Below, one piece after another: positions 6,308-12,008 of a stretch of 12,008 nucleotides of DNA (position 1 is its first letter; each line of letters opens with the position of its first letter). The notes beneath the pieces were generated by a model, which was not told the origin of the DNA, ran no database searches, and saw only the letters and a program-made list of their open reading frames with translations. The position numbers were made by a program, and so were the translations under genes. The stretch is from Evtepia sp. GTDB lineage: Bacteria; Bacillota; Clostridia; Oscillospirales; Oscillospiraceae. The DNA lies in assembly GCA_020025735.1 (NCBI GenBank), contig JAHHRP010000049.1, positions 1-12,008 on the forward strand, given 5' to 3'.

Positions 6308-7690
6308 TTGGCACGCAAAAATGCCAACCTTGACCTTACAGAAGGTGTCATCTGGAAACAACTCCTTCTCTTCCTTCTCCCCATCGCTGCTGGAACTCTG
6401 TTTCAACAACTATACAGTACCGTAGACGCTATAATTGTCGGGCAGTTTGTAGGGTCAGATGCCTTAGCCGCTGTGGGTGGCTCCGCTGCAATGATTGTGC
6501 AGCTGGTGGTCGGCATCTTTACAGGGTTGTCTTCTGGCGCAACCGTTGTCATTTCTCACGGATACGGTGCCGAGGACCAGACCAAACTGACTCGTGCCGT
6601 CCACTCTGCCATTGCTTTTAGCCTTCTGGCTGGAACGATTATCACTGTGCTTGGCATCCTTCTGGCCCCCAACACCCTGCAATGGACCAAAAATCCACAA
6701 GAAATCATGTCGGATGCAACGGTCTACCTGCAACTGTACTTTCTAGGCACCGTTCCTATGCTGCTGTTCAACATGGGTTCTGGAATCCTCCGGGCGGTAG
6801 GAGACTCCCGCAGCCCTCTGTATTATTTGATCGTCTGCTGCCTTTTGAATATCGCACTGGACCTGCTGTTTGTAGCTGGCTTGTCCATGGGCGTGTCTGG
6901 CGCTGCCATCGCGACTTCTATCGCCAATCTGGTCAGCGCCGTTCTCGTTCTCCTTAAACTCACGCGAGCAAAGGCTGGGTATCAGCTGCGACCCAGGCTG
7001 ATCCGCATTCATGGAGCCATGCTGCTGCATATCCTAGGCATCGGTGTGCCAGCCGCCATTGAAAGCGCTATGTATGCCGTGTCCAATTTGCTGATCCAGG
7101 TGCCCATCAACAACCTAGGAACTGATGCGGTAGCTGCGTGGTCAGCCGCCGGCAAAGTGGATGGAATATACTGGTCTTTGATGGTCTCCTTTGGCGTGGC
7201 CATTATGGCCTTTGTGGGGCAAAACTATGGCGCTGGAAAGTATGATCGGATGAGAGACAGCGTACGAGTGTGCCTGAAAATGGCTTCTGGCATGACCATC
7301 GTCCTGTCTGTTCTGTTGCTGCTCTTTTCCCAATTCTGCTTTCGCGTCTTCACAGACAATCCCAACGTCATCCAATATGCCACTCAGGTGATGACCTACT
7401 TTGTCCCCTTCTACTTCATCTGGACCTTTATCGAAGTCATCGCCAATGCCCTGCGCGGGGCCGGAGATGCCCTCGTCCCCATGATCATCAGTGTAGGCGG
7501 CATTTGCGGCCTGCGAATCCTATGGATTCTTCTCGTCGTCCCCCACTGGAATACATTACTTGGGATCTCTGTCTGCTATCCTGTCTCTTGGTTTTTCACC
7601 GCCGCTATCCTTATCCTCTATTATAAAAAAGGCCGCTGGCTCCATCATGGTTCTACTCCCCCATTGGAAAAACCATCGGACCCCATATAA
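6308..7690 (+). CDS. MATE-family multidrug efflux transporter
   Basis: This 460-residue inner-membrane protein has about twelve hydrophobic segments, the expected MATE topology of two six-helix bundles, and should export drugs or toxic organic cations using a sodium or proton gradient. The first helix covers about residues 16-36. Both halves carry the family motif: LRAVGDSRSP near 159-168 and LRGAGDALVP near 380-390, the internal repeat expected from the duplicated fold. GQNYGAG lies near residue 308. The start is TTG at 6308, supported by AAGGAGG at 6294-6300 with 7 nt spacing and a normal family N-terminus. It is followed 32 bp later by a GNAT gene and preceded by a promoter with an operator-like palindrome. 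Substrate cannot be told from sequence. Confidence 0.93.
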   Translation: MARKNANLDLTEGVIWKQLLLFLLPIAAGTLFQQLYSTVDAIIVGQFVGSDALAAVGGSAAMIVQLVVGIFTGLSSGATVVISHGYGAEDQTKLTRAVHSAIAFSLLAGTIITVLGILLAPNTLQWTKNPQEIMSDATVYLQLYFLGTVPMLLFNMGSGILRAVGDSRSPLYYLIVCCLLNIALDLLFVAGLSMGVSGAAIATSIANLVSAVLVLLKLTRAKAGYQLRPRLIRIHGAMLLHILGIGVPAAIESAMYAVSNLLIQVPINNLGTDAVAAWSAAGKVDGIYWSLMVSFGVAIMAFVGQNYGAGKYDRMRDSVRVCLKMASGMTIVLSVLLLLFSQFCFRVFTDNPNVIQYATQVMTYFVPFYFIWTFIEVIANALRGAGDALVPMIISVGGICGLRILWILLVVPHWNTLLGISVCYPVSWFFTAAILILYYKKGRWLHHGSTPPLEKPSDPI

Positions 7691-7722
7691 CCTACCTTTT
7701 CCCCCAAAGAAAGGAGTCTCCC

Positions 7723-8178
7723 ATGGAATTCTGCACCCTTTCACCCCAGGAACGCACCCCCGCCCTGCTCAACCGTCTGACTGCACTCTGGGAACGCTCC
7801 ATCCGAGCCACACACCATTTTCTGGCCCCGGAGGACATCCCCCTTATTGTCGCTCAAATGCCCCAGATCCTGCAGGAAATTCCTAGCCTCACAGTGGCCT
7901 GGGATGCACAGGATGGTCCTGTTGGCTTTCTGGGTGTGGCGGGGCACACGTTAGAACTGCTGTACCTATCACCCGATCGCCTGGGCCAAGGGCTGGGCAG
8001 TGCCCTCTTCCACCACGGCATGGCCCAGCACTACATCTCCCAGATTCCTGTCCATGAAGACAATATCAAAGCTCTGGACTTTTATCTCCGCCGCAGCTAT
8101 CGGGTCCACCACCGCACCCCCACTGACCGTCAGGGGCGGCCCTATCCTATTCTCCATCTCACCCTCTCTTGCTATTAA
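7723..8178 (+). CDS. GNAT-family N-acetyltransferase, YjaB-like
   Basis: This 151-residue cytoplasmic protein should transfer an acetyl group from acetyl-CoA to an amine, the substrate being unknown. It resembles E. coli YjaB: an RATHHFL stretch at 28-34, a PVGFLGV strand at 66-72, then LYLSPDRLGQGLGSAL at 80-95, which contains the acetyl-CoA pyrophosphate loop (Q/R-x-x-G-x-G, Gly88, Gly90, Gly92). A VHEDN-x-KALDFYLRR helix and a GRPYPILHL C-terminal strand complete the fold. AAGGAG at 7711-7716 lies 6 nt before the ATG. It sits 32 bp after the MATE gene with no promoter visible, so it is probably co-transcribed. An efflux pump plus acetyltransferase pair fits detoxification, but that is inference. 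Confidence 0.9.
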   Translation: MEFCTLSPQERTPALLNRLTALWERSIRATHHFLAPEDIPLIVAQMPQILQEIPSLTVAWDAQDGPVGFLGVAGHTLELLYLSPDRLGQGLGSALFHHGMAQHYISQIPVHEDNIKALDFYLRRSYRVHHRTPTDRQGRPYPILHLTLSCY

Positions 8179-8209
8179 AAAATGGCTTGTTACAAAACAG
8201 GGAAGAAAC

Positions 8210-8249
8210 AGCAGCCGAGAGGCAACCTTAGGTTGGCCTCTCGGCTGCT
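8210..8249. terminator. Strong bidirectional hairpin terminator
   Basis: An 18-bp stem with one bulged base and a TTA loop begins AGCAGCCGAGAGG and returns as CCTCTCGGCTGCT. It lies between the GNAT stop (8178) and the stop of the converging second MATE gene (8269). On the - strand it is followed by GTTTCTTCCCTGTTTTG, a fair T-rich tract; on the + strand by CGCGTTTATCC, a weak one. It probably ends transcription from both sides. Confidence 0.85.
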
Positions 8250-8268
8250 CGCGTTTATCCTTCCTCAT

Positions 8269-9657
8269 TTATTGCTCCTGCTGCATCTGTGACAGTTTCC
8301 TAAAATGCAAAGAAACCAACCCTCCTGACAGCATACAAGCCAGTGCATCCGCAATTGGCCCTGCATACAGAACACCCTCCAGCCCAAAGAGTTGCGGCAA
8401 AAGGATCATCAGCGGGATCAAAAAGAATCCTTGCCGTGACAGCGAAAGAATTACACCTCGCCTCACATCCCCAATTCCAGTAAAATAGTTAACAGATAGC
8501 ACCTGTATTCCAAATACAAATACCATAAACAAAAAAATTCTCATGTAGCGCTCTGCAAACTGGAAATAGGCTTCCCCACCGGAACCGAAAATGCTTACGA
8601 TTTGTCTGGGAAACACCTGAAGCAGACAAAAGGCCATCACATTCATGATTAGTGCCGCAAAAAGTGCTTGTTTGTACGTACTTTTTATTCGGGCATAATT
8701 TTTTGCTCCCATGTTAAATCCCAAAATTGGCTGCATACCATGAGCAAGTCCGATGGTAAATGCAGATAAAATGCTGTTGACCTTTGCAACTACGCCAGAC
8801 ACTGCCAAAGGAATCTCACTGCCATAGATGGATCCTTGTCCGTAATATGTCAGTGTATTATTCATAAGAATATTCACAAGCATCATCACAACATGATTCA
8901 AGAAGTTAGAACTGCCCAGTTTTACAATATCAGCCACATAGTGACGTGAAAAGCGCAACATTTTTAATGCAATGCGAAAGGTCCTAAAGTGGGTAAAATA
9001 GCGCAGGCAAAGGCTGCAAGCGGCAACTTGGCTTATCACTGTTGCGAGTGCTGCACCTTGAATCCCCCAGTGGAACCCGAACAGAAACAACCAATCTAAG
9101 AAAATATTCAACCCTGTGCCGACCATTGTATAGCCCATGGAATACAGTGGGCTGCCATCCGCCCGGACGAGATGACTGCCTGCATTTGCAAAAAGCTGAA
9201 ACGGGATTCCAAACGCTGTAATGCTTAAATAAAGTTTCGCATGTGGAAAAACCGGCGTTGTTGCGCCAAAAGCCAGCAAGATAGATTCCTTAAAAACCAA
9301 AACAGCGCACATAATGAACATGCCGATCACTGACATAATGGCAATCCCCGTCCCAATGTACTGTTTCGCCTCTTCTTCTTGTCCCTTTCCCATATTTATA
9401 TTGAAATTAGCCGCTGTGCCAATTCCAACCAGCTGCGAAAAGGCAATTGTGAGTGTTACCACCGGAAAAGCAACACTGGCAGCAGCGTTTCCCAGCATCC
9501 CAACGGCATGCCCGATAAACACCTGGTCAGTCATGTTATAGACTGCGTTTCCCAGCAGACTGATCATGGACGGAATAGAAAACTGCATCATCAGATGCAT
9601 AATAGGAGCATGTGCAAGAGCATCCCCAGAGATTCGGTTCTGATGATCGGTTTTCAT
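8269..9657 (-). CDS. MATE-family efflux transporter, MepA-like
   Basis: This 462-residue membrane protein is a second MATE exporter, clearly different from the one at 6308. After a short cytoplasmic N-terminus it shows FSIPSMISLLGNAVYNMTDQ, typical of the MepA-like branch, then an FNINMGKG loop near 84-91, HLVRADGSP near 162-170, GFNMGAKNY in the second half, and FTGIGDVRRG as the C-terminal counterpart of the internal repeat. About twelve hydrophobic segments are present. Its ATG overlaps the stop of the upstream MarR gene by 4 nt (ATGA), implying translational coupling; this arrangement matches MepR/MepA-type drug efflux operons. The gene looks AT-richer than the fumC and malic enzyme region, which may mark separate acquisition. 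Export of cationic drugs or dyes is likely by family; the real substrate is unknown. Confidence 0.93.
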   Translation of the reverse strand: MKTDHQNRISGDALAHAPIMHLMMQFSIPSMISLLGNAVYNMTDQVFIGHAVGMLGNAAASVAFPVVTLTIAFSQLVGIGTAANFNINMGKGQEEEAKQYIGTGIAIMSVIGMFIMCAVLVFKESILLAFGATTPVFPHAKLYLSITAFGIPFQLFANAGSHLVRADGSPLYSMGYTMVGTGLNIFLDWLFLFGFHWGIQGAALATVISQVAACSLCLRYFTHFRTFRIALKMLRFSRHYVADIVKLGSSNFLNHVVMMLVNILMNNTLTYYGQGSIYGSEIPLAVSGVVAKVNSILSAFTIGLAHGMQPILGFNMGAKNYARIKSTYKQALFAALIMNVMAFCLLQVFPRQIVSIFGSGGEAYFQFAERYMRIFLFMVFVFGIQVLSVNYFTGIGDVRRGVILSLSRQGFFLIPLMILLPQLFGLEGVLYAGPIADALACMLSGGLVSLHFRKLSQMQQEQ

Positions 9658-10124
9658 TGCAATTCCTTTTGTTTTTTTGTTGGCCTTTTGCTGTTTAAAA
9701 TCTCTTCAAAGTTTTCTTCCATTTTTTCCAGCGCCTCGTATACAAGCTCTGCTGTTTCTGGCGGAATCCCCTGTATCATCATTGCGTTAAAGCGCAGAAG
9801 TTCCTTCCTTACCACTGGCCCCATTTGTCTCGCTTTTTCGGTGGGATAAATCCGGTTCTGACGACGATTGTTTTGATCTTCCTCTCGCGTTAGAAAACCT
9901 TTTTGCTCCAAGGATCTTACTGCACGGGCTGTGGCAGATTTGTCGACACACACCACAGCCGTTAATTCCTCTTGTGTAATTCCTTCATAATGCTGCAATG
10001 CCATAAAAAACGGCTGTTCTGCGGCTGTAAGGTCAAATTTAGCCAACTCACGACTGAAATAACACTGACATTTTCTCGAAAGAAGCGTAATCATTCGCCC
10101 GATACTTTTTTCCATGTTTTCCAT
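9654..10124 (-). CDS. MarR-family transcriptional regulator of the adjacent MATE pump
   Basis: This 156-residue DNA-binding protein has the MarR winged-helix layout: a dimerisation helix at about 1-28; LTAAEQPFFMAL at 32-43; GITQEELTAVV at 48-58; the recognition helix DKSATARAVRSLEQKGFL at 61-78; and a charged wing REEDQNNRRQNR at 80-91 followed by the YPTEKA strand. A long C-terminal helix ends in a Lys-rich tail. The ATG at 10124 is preferred because AGAGGTGA lies just upstream; a start at 10163 would sit beyond the -10 box and could not be translated from the promoter seen. It overlaps the MATE gene by 4 nt. Two TTG-N-CAA type palindromes cover its own promoter, so it most likely represses itself and the pump until a ligand releases it. 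Confidence 0.93.
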   Translation of the reverse strand: MENMEKSIGRMITLLSRKCQCYFSRELAKFDLTAAEQPFFMALQHYEGITQEELTAVVCVDKSATARAVRSLEQKGFLTREEDQNNRRQNRIYPTEKARQMGPVVRKELLRFNAMMIQGIPPETAELVYEALEKMEENFEEILNSKRPTKKQKELQ

Positions 10125-10154
10125 GTGAATCACCTCTGCCGATCTTTTTATATC

Positions 10155-10183
10155 AGTATACACTCATATAGTTGCGTAGTCAA
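10155..10183 (-). promoter_or_regulatory. Promoter of the MarR-MATE operon
   Basis: Reading the - strand, TTGACT (10183-10178), a 17-nt spacer and TATACT (10160-10155) match the housekeeping consensus at five of six positions in each box. The start of transcription would fall near 10148, giving a leader of about 24 nt to the ATG at 10124 with its ribosome binding site. Confidence 0.82.
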
Positions 10184-10184
10184 C
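10171..10184. promoter_or_regulatory. MarR-type operator, proximal copy
   Basis: GTTGCGTAGTCAAC has GTTG/CAAC arms around six bases and covers the -35 box and part of the spacer. The TTG...CAA dyad is the usual MarR-family box. Binding would block RNA polymerase. Confidence 0.7.
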
Positions 10185-10185
10185 A

Positions 10186-10199
10186 GTTGAATTCTCAAC
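10186..10199. promoter_or_regulatory. MarR-type operator, distal copy
   Basis: GTTGAATTCTCAAC has the same GTTG-N6-CAAC shape (with the fifth arm position also paired) and lies just upstream of the -35 box. Its start is 15 bp from the start of the proximal copy, leaving one base between them, which suggests two dimers side by side. Confidence 0.68.
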
Positions 10200-10236
10200 A
10201 GTAATCGTACTTTTACCTCTCACTGCAAGAAACTAA

Positions 10237-10270
10237 GTGGAGCGGCACAGCAAGTGCTGCACCACTCCAC
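10237..10270. terminator. Hairpin terminator after the P-type ATPase
   Basis: A 16-bp stem with three mismatches joins GTGGAGCGGCACAGCA to TGCTGCACCACTCCAC across a 2-nt AG loop. On the - strand it follows the ATPase stop (10312) and runs into TTAGTTTCTTG, a short T-rich stretch. It would insulate the ATPase transcript from the MarR operon promoter downstream. The remaining intergenic sequence to 10311 shows nothing further. Confidence 0.65.
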
Positions 10271-10311
10271 ACAGACTACACAATCCCTCCCCTTTCTCCC
10301 CCTTGATAAAA

Positions 10312-12008
10312 TCATCGCGGTTTCCAACGGAGCAGAAAGGCCGAGTTAATAATAACCAAAACAGAACCTGCATTATGGACCAGAGCGCCAAGCACAGGAC
10401 CAAGGAGACCTGTCATCGCCAAAAGAATCGCCAAAAAGTTTAAAGACATCGAAAACGTCAGATTCACCTTAATGGTAGTCATCATGCGCTTGGACAGCGC
10501 CAGCAGATGCGGCAGCTCTCTAATATCGTCATCTACCAAAGCAATATCCGCTGCATCTACTGCAATGTCACTCCCAACACCACCCATGGCAATGCCTACA
10601 TTGGCCTTCTTAAGCGCTGGCGCATCGTTGATACCATCGCCTATCATACAGACTTCTGCACCATTCTTCTGATCGCTTTCAATATAGCGCAATTTATCCT
10701 CTGGCAGACAGTCCGCATGGATCTCACGAATCCCCAACGTTTCCCCAATCGCATTGGCCGCATTTTCATTGTCCCCAGTGAGGAGGACTGGTTCCACATG
10801 CAGCCTTTGAATCTCTTCCATCATACGGCGGCTTTCGGTCCTGATCGTATCAGACAAAACGATATAACCAACCAGCGCACCATCAATAGAAACATAAATG
10901 ACCGTGGCACCTTTCTTGAGATACTCTTCGACTTCAGGCCACACCTCAAAAGCACTCTCTTGCAGCAATTTCAGATTACCAACCTTGATTTGCTGGCCGT
11001 CCACAGTGGCTCTAACCCCCATACCAGGTGTCATTTCAAACGCTTCAACCTCAGCCAGAGACTCTTTTTCATCCTGTTGGTAGCAGCGCACAACAGCTTT
11101 CCCCAAAGGATGCTCAGAACGTTGCTCAGCAGCTGCGGCCAAACGGTAAATCTCCCCTTCTGAATAATGGGAAACGCTTTTTACCTCCATAACGTTTGGC
11201 GTACCATAGGTCAGCGTCCCAGTTTTATCAAACGCGATCTTATCTACGCTGGCCAGCCGTTCCAAAGCATCTCCTTCCCGGACCAAAAACCGATGCTTTG
11301 TCGCATTGCCAATGGCTGCCATGATCGCCGTGGGCGTTGCCAGCACCAAAGCACAAGGGCAGAATACAACCAGAATGGTCACCGCTCGAATGATCTGGCC
11401 AGAAATCAACCAAGTCAGGGCAGAAGCAGTCAACGCGATAACCACAATCCAGGTCGCCCAGCGGTCTGCTAAGCTCACGATCTTCGCCTTGCCCGCATCT
11501 GCGGACTGAACAAGACGGATCATCCTTTGAATGGAACTGTCCTCCCCGACCTTGACAGCCTCCATGTCAAAAGAACCAAACTGGTTCACGGTGCCAGAAC
11601 TGACTTCGTCCCCAACCGTTTTATCCACTGGAAGCGATTCTCCTGTCATGACCGCTTGGTTGATGGAGGTCACACCACTAAGGATCACACCATCCACTGG
11701 AATGGTTTCTCCCGGCAGAACACGGATAAGATCCCCTACTCTGACTTGTTCCGCAGGAAGGATGGTCTCTTTGTCCCCCTTTAAAACGCGTGCGGTCTGT
11801 GGCGTTAGATGCACCAGCTTTTCAATGCCAGCCCGAGCGTTGGCAACCGTCAAATCTTCCAGCAGGGCGCCAAGCTGCATAATAACAGCCACCTCACCAG
11901 CAGAGAATGTTTCTCCAATCCAGACCGATGCAATCAGCGCCAAAGAAACCAGCAGGTCAGCTTTTACATCCCATGCTGTAATCATACCGATAGCAGCCTC
12001 CATAATAA
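10312..12008 (-). CDS. Heavy-metal translocating P1B-type ATPase (N-terminus beyond the right edge)
   Basis: The frame stays open through the right edge; an ATG at 12003 begins inside family sequence, so at least the first membrane segments and any metal-binding domain are missing. The visible part has the actuator TGES loop; the transmembrane CPC metal site (codons at 11353-11361); the phosphorylated Asp in DKTGT (Asp at 11227-11229); SEHPLGKAV with the nucleotide-binding HP pair; LLTGDN; and GDGINDAP. It pumps metal ions across the cytoplasmic membrane with ATP. The last helix carries HNAGS (10363-10377), unlike the Cu-type MxxSS and the Zn/Cd-type Asp-Gly pattern, so the metal is unassigned; a CtpC-like Mn or Zn exporter or an Fe exporter is possible. 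It is separated from the MarR operon by a hairpin. Confidence 0.93.
   Translation of the reverse strand, partial: IMEAAIGMITAWDVKADLLVSLALIASVWIGETFSAGEVAVIMQLGALLEDLTVANARAGIEKLVHLTPQTARVLKGDKETILPAEQVRVGDLIRVLPGETIPVDGVILSGVTSINQAVMTGESLPVDKTVGDEVSSGTVNQFGSFDMEAVKVGEDSSIQRMIRLVQSADAGKAKIVSLADRWATWIVVIALTASALTWLISGQIIRAVTILVVFCPCALVLATPTAIMAAIGNATKHRFLVREGDALERLASVDKIAFDKTGTLTYGTPNVMEVKSVSHYSEGEIYRLAAAAEQRSEHPLGKAVVRCYQQDEKESLAEVEAFEMTPGMGVRATVDGQQIKVGNLKLLQESAFEVWPEVEEYLKKGATVIYVSIDGALVGYIVLSDTIRTESRRMMEEIQRLHVEPVLLTGDNENAANAIGETLGIREIHADCLPEDKLRYIESDQKNGAEVCMIGDGINDAPALKKANVGIAMGGVGSDIAVDAADIALVDDDIRELPHLLALSKRMMTTIKVNLTFSMSLNFLAILLAMTGLLGPVLGALVHNAGSVLVIINSAFLLRWKPR

Noticed and set aside
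10125..10163. Upstream start at 10163 for the MarR protein
   Set aside because: It lies upstream of the -10 box, so it would not be in the transcript from the promoter seen; the ATG at 10124 has a good ribosome binding site.
10507..11163. Long + strand open frame opposite the P-type ATPase
   Set aside because: The opposite strand has all P-type ATPase motifs; this frame has no recognisable domain or ribosome binding site.
1..12008. CRISPR array, tRNA, rRNA or transposase
   Set aside because: No regularly spaced repeats, cloverleaf-like segments or transposase motifs were found on reading both strands.

Overview
The window looks like chromosomal DNA of an anaerobic Firmicute, most likely a gut Clostridia member of the Oscillospiraceae type. 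This is an inference from protein style, strong AGGAGG-like ribosome binding sites, two TTG starts and mid-range GC; nothing in the window names a species. It holds ten complete genes and one gene fragment at each edge. No RNA genes, insertion sequences or CRISPR array were found.

Region 1 (1-4429, + strand) is a tight co-directional run: the C-terminal tail of an Arg-rich protein, a canonical Sir2/CobB-type NAD-dependent deacylase, a second Sir2 paralogue whose NAD-binding motifs are altered, class II fumarase (FumC) and a short bacterial malic enzyme. The last two form a fumarate -> malate -> pyruvate + CO2 route that reduces NAD(P). The sirtuins beside them consume NAD+. A perfect 8-bp inverted repeat sits between fumC and the malic enzyme gene, and a long imperfect hairpin closes the run.

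Region 2 (4533-6157, - strand) is a two-gene unit: a DUF1643-type protein followed by a standalone SIR2-like protein that keeps a T-x-N and an H-x-H-G motif. It is the third Sir2-fold protein within about 5.2 kb. The pair resembles accessory genes, and a role in NAD-based defence is possible but unproven.

Region 3 (6199-8249) carries a promoter with an operator-like palindrome over its -10 box, a MATE efflux transporter (TTG start) and a YjaB-like GNAT acetyltransferase. A strong bidirectional hairpin terminator follows.

Region 4 (8269-10199, - strand) is a MarR regulator and a second, MepA-like MATE transporter overlapping by 4 nt. A good sigma-A type promoter precedes them, overlapped by two tandem GTTG-N6-CAAC palindromes, which reads as a self-regulated drug-efflux operon. 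It looks AT-richer than Region 1 and may have been acquired separately.

Region 5 (10237-12008, - strand) is a heavy-metal P1B-type ATPase whose N-terminus lies beyond the right edge, with a hairpin after its stop.

The most unusual points are the three Sir2-fold genes close together, including one apparent pseudo-sirtuin, and the tandem MarR-type operators.
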